Below are positions 1 to 8,445 of a stretch of 64,000 bases of DNA, piece by piece. The stretch comes from Maritimibacter harenae (lineage in GTDB: Bacteria; Pseudomonadota; Alphaproteobacteria; Rhodobacterales; Rhodobacteraceae): positions 237,362-301,361 of the forward strand of contig NZ_WTUX01000011.1 of the NCBI RefSeq assembly GCF_009882975.1, given 5' to 3'. Within the stretch, counting starts at the first letter, position 1. Every line of letters begins with the position of its first letter. A model generated the notes under the pieces. The model made no database searches, had not been told where the DNA came from, and saw nothing but the letters and a program-made list of their open reading frames with translations. The translations under genes were made by a program, and so were the position numbers.

Positions 1-45
1 GCCCGGATCGCGCTTGGCGGCTCGGCGCGCCCGCCGTGGCGCGCC

Positions 46-1236
46 TCAGGCCGTGGCCGGCGCGGCCCGCAGGGTGACCAGCGCCAGGGCGACCGAGGCG
101 GTGGCGCACAACGCGATCGCGGCGAGCATGGGCAGCGCTGTCCCGTCGAAGAACGGCCCCGCTGCCACCACGGCCAACCCGCCCACCAGCATCTGGAGCG
201 TGCCCCCGAGCGAACTCGCGAGCCCCGCGATCTCGCCGTGCTCCTCGAGCGCCATGACCATCGACGTCGGGATCACCAGCCCCATGAACCCGTTGCCCAT
301 GAACAGGAATGCCGTGATCGCCGCCAGCGTCGCCCCGCCGAGGCTGCCCACGACGAAGAGCGCCACGGTGAACGCCGCGAAACCCAGTGTGCCCCAGAGC
401 ATCACCCGGCGCGCCGTGAAACGCTGGCCCAGCGGGCCCGCCAGCTGCGAGGCGCCGAAGAAGCCGCCCGCGTTGATCGCGAAGAAGAGCGAAAACTGCG
501 TCGGCGTCAGCCCGAAGGTCTCGACATAGACGAAGGGCGCGAAGGAGATGAAGACGAAGAAGCTCGCCATCCCGAAGGCCCCGATCAGCGTGAGGCCCAG
601 GAACGGGCCCGAGCGCATCAGGGTCCGCGCCCCGGCCCAGAGCGCGCGCAGGTTGACCGGCACGCGGCGGTCGGCGGGCAGCGTTTCGGGTTGGAGCGTC
701 GCGGCCATCGCGATGCAGGCGACCGAGGCCAGCGCCATGAACACGAACACGCCGCGCCAGCCCACCAGCGCGATGACGCCCGACCCGGCCAGCGGCGCGA
801 GCATCGGAGAGACCGAGATCACCAGCATGATGAGCGACATGAGCCGCGTCGCCTCGTGCCCGGTGTACATGTCGCGGATGATCGCGCGCGGGATCACCAT
901 GACGGCCGCGCCCCCGATCCCCTGCACGAAACGCGCCGCGACCAGTGCCTCGATCGACCCGGCGAGTCCGGCCCAGACCGACCCGGCGGCGAAGATCGCG
1001 AGGCCTGCGAAGATCGGGGCCTTGCGTCCCACCATGTCCGACACCGGGCCATAAACCAGCTGCGACACGCCAAAGGCCAGGAAGTAGAAGGTGATCGTGT
1101 TCTGCGCCACCGGCTCCGCAACCCTCAGGTCGCCCGCGATGGCGGGCAGGGCGGGCAGGAACATGTCGATCGCGAAGGGCCCGACCATCGACATGAGCGC
1201 GAGGACGAGCGCCGTTCGAAAAAGGCTGGATTGCAT
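46..1236 (-). CDS. Bcr/CflA-family MFS drug exporter
   Basis: This 396-residue inner-membrane protein has the twelve hydrophobic segments of a major facilitator. Residues 24-33 read DMFLPALPAI, the signature after the first helix of Bcr/CflA drug:proton antiporters, and residues 63-72 carry the loop 2-3 motif (GPVSDMVGRK). Family members export chloramphenicol, bicyclomycin, sulfonamides or similar compounds by proton exchange; the substrate here cannot be read from sequence. It is transcribed away from the TauE-like gene, with about 130 bp of shared upstream DNA. The first 45 bases of the window, downstream of its stop, hold nothing I recognise. Confidence 0.88.
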   Translation of the reverse strand: MQSSLFRTALVLALMSMVGPFAIDMFLPALPAIAGDLRVAEPVAQNTITFYFLAFGVSQLVYGPVSDMVGRKAPIFAGLAIFAAGSVWAGLAGSIEALVAARFVQGIGGAAVMVIPRAIIRDMYTGHEATRLMSLIMLVISVSPMLAPLAGSGVIALVGWRGVFVFMALASVACIAMAATLQPETLPADRRVPVNLRALWAGARTLMRSGPFLGLTLIGAFGMASFFVFISFAPFVYVETFGLTPTQFSLFFAINAGGFFGASQLAGPLGQRFTARRVMLWGTLGFAAFTVALFVVGSLGGATLAAITAFLFMGNGFMGLVIPTSMVMALEEHGEIAGLASSLGGTLQMLVGGLAVVAAGPFFDGTALPMLAAIALCATASVALALVTLRAAPATA

Positions 1237-1369
1237 GACGGATCTCCGGGCAGATGGGTGAACCGCGTCGCGGTCAGGCGCGCACCCTGTCCCCGCGCCG
1301 CGCCCCTGTCAACGCACCGCTGGCGCAGGTCCTGTGCATCGGCTAAGGGAGGGGCGAAAGGGGACGGGC

Positions 1370-2185
1370 ATGGACATGGTGCAACTCGCCACGATGGGCG
1401 GTCTCTTGTTGGTGATCGGCGGCTTCGCGGGCATCCTCGCGGGGCTTCTGGGCGTGGGCGGCGGGATCGTGCTGGTGCCCGCCTTCTACTACGCCTTCGC
1501 CGGGCTGGGCTACGGCGGGCCCGAGCTGATGCAGGTCTGTCTCGCCACCTCGCTCGCCACGATCATCGTCACCTCGATCCGCTCGGTCACCTCGCACAAC
1601 AAGAAGGGTGCGGTCGAATGGCCGATCCTGCGCGCCTGGGCGCCGGGGATCATGATCGGCGCGGTGATCGGCGTGCTGGTGGCCTCGGGCCTGCGCACCC
1701 CGACGCTGCAGGCCATCTTCGGCACGATCGGCATCGTGATCAGCTTCTACATGCTGTTCTTCAAGTCCGAGTGGCAGATCGCCGACCAAATGCCGGGCCT
1801 TGTCGGCCGGTCGATCCTGTCCCCGCTCGTCGGGTTCCTGTCGGTCCTGATGGGGATCGGCGGCGGCAGCTTCGGCGTGCCGATCATGACGCTGCACGGC
1901 CTGCCGATCCATCGGGCCGTGGCGACCGCGGCGGGCTTCGGGCTGGTGATCGCCGTGCCCTCGGTCATCGCGTTCCTCTTCGTCGACGTGGCGGGCGCGC
2001 CGCCCTACACGCTGGGGGCGGTGAACGTGCCGGCCTTCCTGATCGTGATCTTCGCCACGACGCTCACGGCGCCTCTCGGGGTTCGAATCGCCCATGCGCT
2101 CGACCCCAAGCCACTCAAGCGCGCCTTCGGAGTGTTCCTGCTGCTGGTCGCGGGCAACATGCTGCGCAAGGCGCTTCTGGGCTGA
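1370..2185 (+). CDS. TauE/SafE-family sulfite/anion exporter
   Basis: The 271-residue product is very hydrophobic, with about eight membrane segments arranged as two similar halves, each with a glycine-rich GxGGG element (GLLGVGGGIVLVP near residue 30 and MGIGGGSFGVPI near residue 162). That duplicated pattern is the TauE/SafE (DUF81) signature. Members move sulfite, sulfoacetate or other small organic anions across the inner membrane. I chose the ATG at 1370 because a purine-rich stretch (GGGGACGGGC) lies just before it; an in-frame ATG two codons later is possible. No sulfur-metabolism neighbour narrows the substrate. Confidence 0.85.
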   Translation: MDMVQLATMGGLLLVIGGFAGILAGLLGVGGGIVLVPAFYYAFAGLGYGGPELMQVCLATSLATIIVTSIRSVTSHNKKGAVEWPILRAWAPGIMIGAVIGVLVASGLRTPTLQAIFGTIGIVISFYMLFFKSEWQIADQMPGLVGRSILSPLVGFLSVLMGIGGGSFGVPIMTLHGLPIHRAVATAAGFGLVIAVPSVIAFLFVDVAGAPPYTLGAVNVPAFLIVIFATTLTAPLGVRIAHALDPKPLKRAFGVFLLLVAGNMLRKALLG

Positions 2186-2258
2186 GCCCCCGCGACCACG
2201 GGGCGCATGTTGGCGGGGCGCGCCGCGGGGCATAGCATCGCGAAGAAGGAGACCGCCC

Positions 2259-3245
2259 ATGCAACCGCCCCGCTTCGGCCAACCCGCCCCGAAACCTGGC
2301 CTCTGGCGCCGCACGCCCCCGGCGCTTTTCACGCCCGTCTTCGGACTCTTCGGCCTCGCGGCGGCTTGGCGGCGCGCGGCGGACGCCTTCGCGGCGCCGC
2401 CCTGGCCGGGGGAGCTTCTCTTCGGCGCGGTGACGCTGCTCTACCTGTTCCTCCTGGTCGCCTACGGCGCCAAGGTCGTACGCCGCCCCGGCGTCGTGGT
2501 CGAGGACCTGCGGGTGCTGCCCGGACGCGCCGGATTGGCCGCGATGAGCCTGGGCGGCATGCTGATGGCGCTGGGGTTCATCCACCTGTCCCCGGCGCTC
2601 GCGCAGACGGTGCTGGCGCTCGCCATCGGTCTTCACGCGATCCTGCTGGTGCTGGTCCTGCGCGCGCTGCTCATGGGCCCGGCCGAGGCGCGGCGGGTCA
2701 CGCCGGTCTGGCACCTGACCTTCGTGGGCTTCATCGTGAGCCCGCTGGCCGCCATGCCGCTGGGCTGGACGGCGTGGTCGCAGGCCGCCTTCTGGGGCTC
2801 GCTCGCCGCGGCGGTCGCGATCTGGGCCGTTTCCCTGGTGCAGTTCCTGCGCCAGGACGTGCCCGCGCCGCTGCGCCCGCTGCTGGCGATCCACCTTGCG
2901 CCCGCGAGCCTTCTGGGCACCGTCGCGCTGCTCATCGGGCAGGCGGAGATCGCGCAGGGGTTCGGCCTGTTCGCGGGGCTGCTGCTGGCGCTCCTCCTCC
3001 TGCGGGCCCGCTGGGTGACGGCGGCCGGGTTCTCGCCGCTCTGGGGGGCCTTCACCTTTCCGCTCGCGGCCTTCGCGGGGCTCTACCAGCTCCTGGGCGC
3101 GGCCGGGCAGGGCGAGGCGTTCCGGATCATCGGGGGCCTCGCGCTCGTGGCCGCGACGCTGATGATCCCGGTCATCGCGTGGAAGGTCGTCCAGATGTGG
3201 GGCAAGGGGACGCTGGCGGCCAAGACCAACGCCGCGCAGGTGTGA
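2259..3245 (+). CDS. TDT-family (TehA/SLAC1-like) transporter
   Basis: The 328-residue protein has about ten hydrophobic helices and starts with a short basic, proline-rich cytoplasmic tail containing FGQPAPKPGLWRRTPPALFTP, a typical entry to tellurite-resistance/dicarboxylate transporter (TDT) proteins. SLAC1/TehA members form trimeric anion channels; bacterial ones are linked to tellurite tolerance or dicarboxylate transport. The ATG at 2259 has a strong AAGAAGGAG ribosome site at 2243-2251, which rules out longer upstream reading. It lies 73 bp after the TauE-like gene and may be co-transcribed. Substrate is unknown. Confidence 0.78.
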   Translation: MQPPRFGQPAPKPGLWRRTPPALFTPVFGLFGLAAAWRRAADAFAAPPWPGELLFGAVTLLYLFLLVAYGAKVVRRPGVVVEDLRVLPGRAGLAAMSLGGMLMALGFIHLSPALAQTVLALAIGLHAILLVLVLRALLMGPAEARRVTPVWHLTFVGFIVSPLAAMPLGWTAWSQAAFWGSLAAAVAIWAVSLVQFLRQDVPAPLRPLLAIHLAPASLLGTVALLIGQAEIAQGFGLFAGLLLALLLLRARWVTAAGFSPLWGAFTFPLAAFAGLYQLLGAAGQGEAFRIIGGLALVAATLMIPVIAWKVVQMWGKGTLAAKTNAAQV

Positions 3246-3305
3246 GAGCCGGGGCGTGGCGGGTGACGGCGAAGGGCAGGGCGGCCCGGCGCCGCAGCTC
3301 CACTT

Positions 3306-3329
3306 CTCTAGAATCCTAGGATTCCAGAG
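3306..3329. repeat. 24-bp spacerless palindrome between convergent genes
   Basis: The left arm CTCTAGAATCCT (3306-3317) is followed directly by AGGATTCCAGAG (3318-3329). The arms match at 11 of 12 positions, and the inner 14 bp form a perfect palindrome. It lies between the TehA-like gene and the convergent MmcQ-like gene. It has no loop and no T-run, so it is not a normal intrinsic terminator. Confidence 0.6.
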
Positions 3330-3396
3330 GACCATAGGCCCAAGACCCCGGCGCGCGCCCATAGAGCCTCCGTGGCGGCCAACCGCGGCAGCGATT

Positions 3397-3744
3397 TCAC
3401 CCGGCGTCTCCGAGCTCCGCCTGCACCTTCTTGGGAAGCTTCGCGCGGATCGTGTCGTAGGACACCGTCAGCCGGTGGCGGAGCTCGTCCGCGTTCGTCG
3501 GTCCGAAGGGCAGCAGCACCCAGGAGCGATGAAAATACGCCGCCTTCTGCGCGACGCCCGCATCCTTGAGCATGTCGGCGGTCTCCACGTCGGGGCATTT
3601 CACCGCGACGCCTGCGCCCATCGCGCCGATGCAGGCGAACATCTTGCCGCCCACCTTCCACGCGTCATGTCCGCCGCCCCACGGGTCCGAGACTTCGGCT
3701 CCGGGAAACGTCCGGCAGATTTCGTTGACCAATGCGCGCGACAT
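3397..3744 (-). CDS. MmcQ/YjbR-family protein
   Basis: This 115-residue protein matches the MmcQ/YjbR fold (CyaY-like, wing-type DNA-binding fold): it opens with an EICRTFPGAEVSDPWGGGHD-like segment, has the VGGKMFACIGAMG strand, and ends with the HRSWVLLPFG plus Y-D-xI-R-A-KLPKK helix seen across the family. Family proteins are small and cytoplasmic, and their biochemical role is not settled although DNA binding is often predicted. It is divergent from the cysS leader, with about 50 bp between their start codons, so the two share a promoter region. Confidence 0.8.
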   Translation of the reverse strand: MSRALVNEICRTFPGAEVSDPWGGGHDAWKVGGKMFACIGAMGAGVAVKCPDVETADMLKDAGVAQKAAYFHRSWVLLPFGPTNADELRHRLTVSYDTIRAKLPKKVQAELGDAG

Positions 3745-3762
3745 GGGCGAAGGCTATCACGC

Positions 3763-3791
3763 TTGGCAGAGCCGGCGAAGCCTGCTATCAC
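3763..3791 (+). promoter_or_regulatory. Sigma70-type promoter for the cysS-cimA unit
   Basis: TTGGCA (3763-3768) and TATCAC (3786-3791) are separated by 17 bp. The next ATG is at 3798, seven bases after the -10, so transcription probably begins at or next to the start codon of the leader ORF and the message would be leaderless. The sequence GCTATCACGC occurs twice here (3753-3762 and 3784-3793), 31 bp apart. Identified by eye. Confidence 0.5.
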
Positions 3792-3797
3792 GCCCCC

Positions 3798-3842
3798 ATG
3801 AACGGAAACCGCAACATCATCATTGGCTGCATTACCCGCTGA
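3798..3842 (+). CDS. Putative leader peptide (Ile/Cys) upstream of cysS-cimA
   Basis: A 14-codon ORF encodes MNGNRNIIIGCITR. Four of 14 residues are isoleucine, three of them consecutive, and one is cysteine. The downstream unit encodes cysteinyl-tRNA synthetase and citramalate synthase, the first enzyme of the pyruvate route to isoleucine. Two of its four isoleucine codons are ATT, which is uncommon in this GC-rich DNA. Its ATG sits seven bases after a promoter-like -10, so it could be translated from a leaderless transcript. A strong inverted repeat follows its stop. This is the layout of an amino-acid-responsive leader, but expression is not shown and the ORF is very short. Confidence 0.45.
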   Translation: MNGNRNIIIGCITR

Positions 3843-3850
3843 CATCGTCA

Positions 3851-3900
3851 GGCGGACCGTTCTTCTATTCCTCATCCAGATCGAAGCTGCTAGGTCCGCC
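3851..3900 (+). promoter_or_regulatory. Stem-loop between leader ORF and cysS
   Basis: GGCGGACC (3851-3858) and GGTCCGCC (3893-3900) form a perfect 8-bp stem beginning 8 nt after the leader stop codon and ending 26 nt before the cysS ATG. CTTC and GAAG inside the loop could extend the structure. No T-run follows, so if it regulates, it would do so through Rho or through access to the cysS ribosome site rather than as a simple intrinsic terminator. Confidence 0.45.
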
Positions 3901-3926
3901 GCGGGAGAATTGCGCGCGAGGACGAA

Positions 3927-5288
3927 ATGGTCGAGATCAAGCTGCACAACACGGCGACGCGGAAGAAAGAGGTCTTCATCCCGGAGGTCCCGGACAACGT
4001 GCGCATGTATGTCTGCGGGCCCACCGTCTATGACCGCGCCCACCTGGGCAACGCGCGCCCGGTCGTGGTCTTCGACGTGCTTTACCGGCTCCTGCGCCAT
4101 GTCTACGGCCCCGACCACGTCACCTATGTGCGCAACTTCACCGACGTCGATGACAAGATCATCAAGCGCGCCGAGGAGAGCGGGACGCCGATCGACCGGA
4201 TCACGGCGGAAACGACGCAGTGGTATCTCGACGACATGGGCGCGCTCGGGGCGCTCGAGCCCACCGCGATGCCTCGCGCGACCCAGCACATCGACGACAT
4301 GATCCGCATGATCGAGGGGCTGATCGAGAGCGGTCACGCCTATGCCGCCGAGGGCCACGTGCTCTTCGCCGTGGAGAGCTACGAGGAGTACGGCAAGCTT
4401 TCGGGCCGGTCGGTGGACGACATGATCGCGGGCGCCCGCGTCGAGGTGGCGCCCTACAAGAAGAACCCGATGGATTTCGTCCTGTGGAAGCCCGCCCAGG
4501 ATGACGAACCGGGCTGGGACAGCCCCTGGGGCCGCGGGCGCCCGGGCTGGCATATCGAGTGCTCGGCGATGTCCTACGAGCTGCTGGGCGAGAGCTTCGA
4601 CATCCACGGCGGCGGCAATGACCTGATGTTCCCGCACCACGAAAACGAGATCGCCCAGTCGAAATGCGCCCACCCCGGCGGCGGCTTCGCGCGCTACTGG
4701 CTGCACAACGAGATGCTGCAGGTCGAGGGCAAGAAGATGTCCAAGAGCCTGGGCAACTTCTTCACCGTGCATGATCTGCTGGAGCAGGGCGTTCCGGGCG
4801 AGGTGATCCGCTTCGTGTTCCTGGGCACGCATTATCGCAAGCCGATGGACTGGACCCAGAAGAAGCGGGAAGAGGCGGAGGCGACGCTCAGGAAGTGGTA
4901 TGCGCAGGCCGCCCAGGGAACGGGACACGGCACGCCCCATGACGGGGTGGTCAACGCGTTGGCCGACGATCTGAATACCGCCGGGGCGATCGCCGAACTC
5001 CACCAGTTGTCGCTGGCCGACGATGTGGTCGGGCTTCGGCACGCCCTGCAGTTCCTTGGGCTCATGGGCGACGATGTGCCCGACTGGGCGCAGGTGGACC
5101 TGTCGGGGCTGGCGGGCAAGCTTTTCACGCTTCGGGAAGAGGCGAAGGCTTCGAAGGACTTCTCGCAGGTCGATGAGATGAAGGCGGCCCTGGTGGCGGC
5201 GGGCGTGGAAGTGCGCATGTCGAAGGACAACGTGGACCTCGTGCCCGGCAAGGGCTTCGATGCCGGCAAGCTGGAGGGGCTGCAATGA
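3927..5288 (+). CDS. cysS: Cysteinyl-tRNA synthetase
   Basis: This 453-residue class I aminoacyl-tRNA synthetase charges tRNA-Cys with cysteine. The HIGH-type motif is HLGNAR at residues 39-44 and KMSKS is at residues 270-274. The catalytic zinc ligands typical of CysRS are visible as Cys30, Cys212 and His237/His238. The C-terminal 150 residues form the helical DALR-type tRNA-binding part. Length is normal for the family. The ATG at 3927 follows GAGGACGAA. It is the first large gene of the unit with cimA; its stop codon overlaps the start of a tiny ORF (ATGA at 5285). Confidence 0.97.
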   Translation: MVEIKLHNTATRKKEVFIPEVPDNVRMYVCGPTVYDRAHLGNARPVVVFDVLYRLLRHVYGPDHVTYVRNFTDVDDKIIKRAEESGTPIDRITAETTQWYLDDMGALGALEPTAMPRATQHIDDMIRMIEGLIESGHAYAAEGHVLFAVESYEEYGKLSGRSVDDMIAGARVEVAPYKKNPMDFVLWKPAQDDEPGWDSPWGRGRPGWHIECSAMSYELLGESFDIHGGGNDLMFPHHENEIAQSKCAHPGGGFARYWLHNEMLQVEGKKMSKSLGNFFTVHDLLEQGVPGEVIRFVFLGTHYRKPMDWTQKKREEAEATLRKWYAQAAQGTGHGTPHDGVVNALADDLNTAGAIAELHQLSLADDVVGLRHALQFLGLMGDDVPDWAQVDLSGLAGKLFTLREEAKASKDFSQVDEMKAALVAAGVEVRMSKDNVDLVPGKGFDAGKLEGLQ

Positions 5289-5368
5289 CACGTGCAACCG
5301 AAACGGTGAGCGCGACGGTCGCGGGAGCGCGCGAGACAACATCCACGAACGGGGGCCGCCATGACTGA
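5285..5368 (+). CDS. 27-codon bridging ORF between cysS and cimA (doubtful)
   Basis: An ATG overlapping the cysS stop (ATGA) opens a 27-residue reading frame that closes at a TGA inside the first codons of cimA (the cimA ATG is at 5361). Seven of the 27 residues are threonine. It would allow ribosomes to pass from cysS to cimA without leaving the message, since cimA has only a weak ribosome site. It may equally be chance; there is no family match that I can recognise. Confidence 0.2.
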   Translation: MTRATETVSATVAGARETTSTNGGRHD

Positions 5369-6983
5369 GCGCCTTTACCTCTTCGACACCACGCTGCGCG
5401 ACGGGCAGCAGACGCAGGGCGTGCAGTTCTCGACGCCCGAGAAGATGGCCATTGCCAAGTCGCTCGACGAACTCGGCATCGACTACATCGAGGGCGGCTG
5501 GCCGGGCGCGAACCCGACCGACAGCGAATTCTTCCTGGCCCGCCCCGAAACCCGCGCGACCTTCACCGCCTTCGGGATGACCAAGCGCGCCGGGCGCTCG
5601 GCCGAGAACGACGACGTGCTCGCGCAGGTCTTCCAGGCGCAGACCCCCGCGGTCTGTCTCGTGGGCAAGACGCATGACTTCCACGTCACCACGGCGCTCG
5701 GCATCACGCTCGACGAGAACGTCGAGAACATCTCGGCCTCGATCGCCTACCTGGTGCGCGAGGGGCGCGAGGCGCTGTTCGATGCCGAGCATTTCTTCGA
5801 CGGCTACAAGGCCAACCCCGACTACGCGTTGGCCTGCGTGAAAGCCGCCTACGACGCGGGCGTGCGCTGGGTGGTGCTGTGCGACACGAACGGCGGCACG
5901 CTGCCGCGCGAGGTCGAAGAGATCACGCGCGCGGTCGTCGCCTCCGGCATCCCCGGCGATCACGTCGGCATCCACACCCACAACGACACCGGCAACGCCG
6001 TGGCCAATTCGCTTGCCGCCGTCGACGCGGGCGCGCGCCAGATTCAGGGCACGCTCAACGGGCTGGGCGAACGCTGTGGCAACGCCAACCTCATCACGCT
6101 CATCCCGACGCTGATGCTGAAGGAACCCTACCGCAGCGAGTACGAGATCGGCGTGCCGCAGGAGGCGCTCGTCACGCTCACCCGCGTGTCGCGCCAGCTC
6201 GACGACATCCTCAACCGCGTGCCGGTCAAGAGCGCGCCCTACGTCGGTGGCTCTGCCTTCGTCCACAAGGCGGGGCTCCACGCGAGCGCGATCCTCAAGG
6301 ACCCGACCACCTACGAACACATCGACCCGGCCATCGTGGGCAACGAACGGGTCGTGCCGATGTCGAACCAGGCCGGGCAATCGAACCTGCGCGCCCGGCT
6401 CGAGGCGGTGGGCATCTCGCTCGAAAAGGGCGACCCCCGGCTGGGCGAGATCCTCGACGCCGTGAAGGCGCGCGAGGACGAGGGCTATGCCTACGACAGC
6501 GCCGAGGCGTCGTTCGAGCTGGTGGCGCGGCGCATCCTGGGCACGTTGCCCAACTACTTCGACGTGGAGCGTTACCGCGTCATCTCCGAGCGCCGGCGCA
6601 ACGCCAAGGGGCGCATCGTCGTCGAATCCGAGGCGATGGTGGCCGTGCGCTACCCCGACGGGGCGGAGCGCACCTCGTTCTTCAAGAACGAGCATGCCCA
6701 TGAAATGTCCGACGACGGCCCCGTCAACGCGCTGTGGCAGGCGTTGCAGGCCGATCTCGGCCCCTACCAGGGGGCGATCGAGACCGTGAAGCTCACAGAC
6801 TTCAAGGTCCGTATCACCCAGGGCGGGACCGAGGCCGTGACCCGCGTGATCATCGATTTCACCGACGGCGTGCAACAATGGTCCACCGTGGGCGTTTCCG
6901 CCAACATAGTGGATGCGAGCTTCGAGGCGCTGCTCGACGCGGTGGTCTGGAAGCTGTTGGACGACAAGACGAGTGTGGCATGA
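5361..6983 (+). CDS. cimA: Citramalate synthase
   Basis: The 540-residue product belongs to the DRE-TIM metallolyase family. Residues 8-17 (FDTTLRDGQQ) start the catalytic barrel with its conserved Arg and metal-binding Asp, and GIHTHNDTGNAVANSL supplies the metal-binding His residues. After the barrel comes a C-terminal LeuA-type regulatory dimer domain (about residues 400-530). The length and the C-terminal domain place it with CimA/citramalate synthases, which condense pyruvate and acetyl-CoA to (R)-citramalate, opening a threonine-independent route to isoleucine. A 2-isopropylmalate or homocitrate activity is less likely. It shares a unit with cysS and overlaps the next gene by ATGA. Confidence 0.9.
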   Translation: MTERLYLFDTTLRDGQQTQGVQFSTPEKMAIAKSLDELGIDYIEGGWPGANPTDSEFFLARPETRATFTAFGMTKRAGRSAENDDVLAQVFQAQTPAVCLVGKTHDFHVTTALGITLDENVENISASIAYLVREGREALFDAEHFFDGYKANPDYALACVKAAYDAGVRWVVLCDTNGGTLPREVEEITRAVVASGIPGDHVGIHTHNDTGNAVANSLAAVDAGARQIQGTLNGLGERCGNANLITLIPTLMLKEPYRSEYEIGVPQEALVTLTRVSRQLDDILNRVPVKSAPYVGGSAFVHKAGLHASAILKDPTTYEHIDPAIVGNERVVPMSNQAGQSNLRARLEAVGISLEKGDPRLGEILDAVKAREDEGYAYDSAEASFELVARRILGTLPNYFDVERYRVISERRRNAKGRIVVESEAMVAVRYPDGAERTSFFKNEHAHEMSDDGPVNALWQALQADLGPYQGAIETVKLTDFKVRITQGGTEAVTRVIIDFTDGVQQWSTVGVSANIVDASFEALLDAVVWKLLDDKTSVA

Positions 6984-7693
6984 CCGACGCCTTCTTCAGG
7001 CTGCATGAAGATCTGCCCCGCGAGGGGCCGGGGGACCGCGCGAGCCTCGACTGGGCGCTGAAGCTGGCCGGGGTGGCGCGGGAGGCCCGTGTGCTCGACG
7101 CGGGCTGTGGTCCCGGCGCCGACATCGCCGGACTTCTGGCCCATGTGCCCGAGGGCCACGTGACGGCGCTCGACGCCCATGCAGGCTTCGTGGCGCAGGC
7201 GCGCGCGCGCCTGCGCCACGAGCCTCGCTTGACGGTGCGCGAAGGCGACATGGCCCGGCCCGGCGGGCCCTACGACCTCATCTGGTCGGCCGGCGCGCTC
7301 TACTTCCTCGGGATCACGGACGGTCTCAAGACGTGGCGCGCCGCGCTCGCCCCCGGCGGCGCGGTGGCCTTCTCGGAGCTCGTCTTCCTCGTCGACACGC
7401 CCGCCCCGGAGCTCAGGGAGACGCTGGAGGCCGAGTATCCGCGCATCGGCGGGCCGATCACGCTCGAGGAGCGGATCGAGGCGGCCGGGTACGAGGTGCT
7501 GGGCGTGCGCATCCTGCCGGACGAGGCGTGGGAGGCCTATTACGGACCGCTCGAGGCACGCTGCGATGCGCTTGAGGCGGACGCGGACCCCGCGTTGCAG
7601 GAGGTGATCGACGCGGCGCGGGCCGAGATCGATCTCTGGCGCACCCATCGCAACCAGTTCGGCTATGCCCTGGCGGTGGCGCGCCCGGCATGA
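6980..7693 (+). CDS. Class I SAM-dependent methyltransferase
   Basis: The 237-residue protein has the SAM-binding motif I VLDAGCGPGAD (residues 38-48) at the end of the first Rossmann strand, an acidic motif II (VTALDAHAGF) and the LAPGGAVAFSEL post-motif region. The substrate is unknown; small-molecule methylation is typical of this family. The ATG at 6980 overlaps the cimA stop (ATGA), so it is very likely translated from the same message. The C-terminal segment ends WRTHRNQFGYALAVARP, which resembles the close of trans-aconitate-type methyltransferases, but I would not assign that function. Confidence 0.85.
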   Translation: MTDAFFRLHEDLPREGPGDRASLDWALKLAGVAREARVLDAGCGPGADIAGLLAHVPEGHVTALDAHAGFVAQARARLRHEPRLTVREGDMARPGGPYDLIWSAGALYFLGITDGLKTWRAALAPGGAVAFSELVFLVDTPAPELRETLEAEYPRIGGPITLEERIEAAGYEVLGVRILPDEAWEAYYGPLEARCDALEADADPALQEVIDAARAEIDLWRTHRNQFGYALAVARPA

Positions 7694-8442
7694 GCGTTTC
7701 GGCCTGTGCAGAAATCGTCCAGGAAGGCGATCCCGACCGCTTCCTCGCGACCATGACGGCCGACGTGCCGGGGCGCGAGGCGCTGTTCCCGCTCTTCGCC
7801 TTCAACCTGGAAATCGCGCGCGCCCCTTGGGTGACGGCCGAGCCGCTGATCGCGGAGATGCGGCTCCAGTTCTGGCGCGACGTGCTCGACGAGATCGAGC
7901 AGGGGGCCCAGCCGCGCGCGCACGAGGTGGCCGCGCCGCTCACGGCGGCCGTCCACGCCCGCGCCATCCCGCTGGCGCCACTGCGTGCACTCATCGACGC
8001 GCGCCGCGCGGACATCGCCCGCGAACCCTTCGCCACGCCCGCCGCGCTCTGGGATTACATCAATGAAGGCGCAGGAGGGCTGATGTTCGCCTCTGTCGCC
8101 GCACTTGGCGGGACGCGGGAATCCGAGGCGCGGGTGCTGGGACGGGTCCACGGGCTCGCCGCCTGGCTCGAGGCGCAGCCGGCGCTCGAGGCGCATGGCT
8201 GGCGCGCGGCCGACCTGTCGCTCTATCCCGAGATGATCGACACGGCGCTCTCCGAGCTGAAGGGCCTGCGTGGCACCCGGTTCGGTCCGGCCACGCCTGC
8301 CGCCCGTGTCGCGTGGCGTGCGAAGGGCATCCTCAAGCGGGCCAAGGCCGATCCGAACGCGATCGCCGAGGGGCGGCTCTCCGAAAGCGAATTCGCCCGC
8401 CGCGGCGGTCTTTTGTGGAAGACGCTGCGGGGGCGCTGGTAA
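7690..8442 (+). CDS. Squalene/phytoene synthase-like protein (NDUFAF6-like)
   Basis: This 250-residue protein has the all-helical squalene/phytoene synthase fold, with RLQFWRDVLDEI at residues 58-69 in the place of the first substrate motif. The aspartate-rich DxxxD prenyl-diphosphate motifs of true phytoene or squalene synthases are not present, and no carotenoid genes are nearby. That combination matches the alphaproteobacterial relatives of NDUFAF6, a mitochondrial complex I assembly factor, so a non-enzymatic assembly role is plausible. It starts by a 4-bp overlap (ATGA) with the methyltransferase gene, making it the last gene of the cysS unit. Confidence 0.78.
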   Translation: MSVSACAEIVQEGDPDRFLATMTADVPGREALFPLFAFNLEIARAPWVTAEPLIAEMRLQFWRDVLDEIEQGAQPRAHEVAAPLTAAVHARAIPLAPLRALIDARRADIAREPFATPAALWDYINEGAGGLMFASVAALGGTRESEARVLGRVHGLAAWLEAQPALEAHGWRAADLSLYPEMIDTALSELKGLRGTRFGPATPAARVAWRAKGILKRAKADPNAIAEGRLSESEFARRGGLLWKTLRGRW

Positions 8443-8445
8443 CGC

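Noticed and set aside
3600-6878. A 1092-codon open frame on the minus strand across cysS and cimA
   Set aside because: It is the antisense shadow of two well-recognised genes in GC-rich DNA: it is full of Arg, Ala, His and Gly runs and has no domain.
7690-8442. Carotenoid or hopanoid synthesis gene (phytoene/squalene synthase)
   Set aside because: The aspartate-rich motifs needed for prenyl-diphosphate binding are missing and no partner genes are near.
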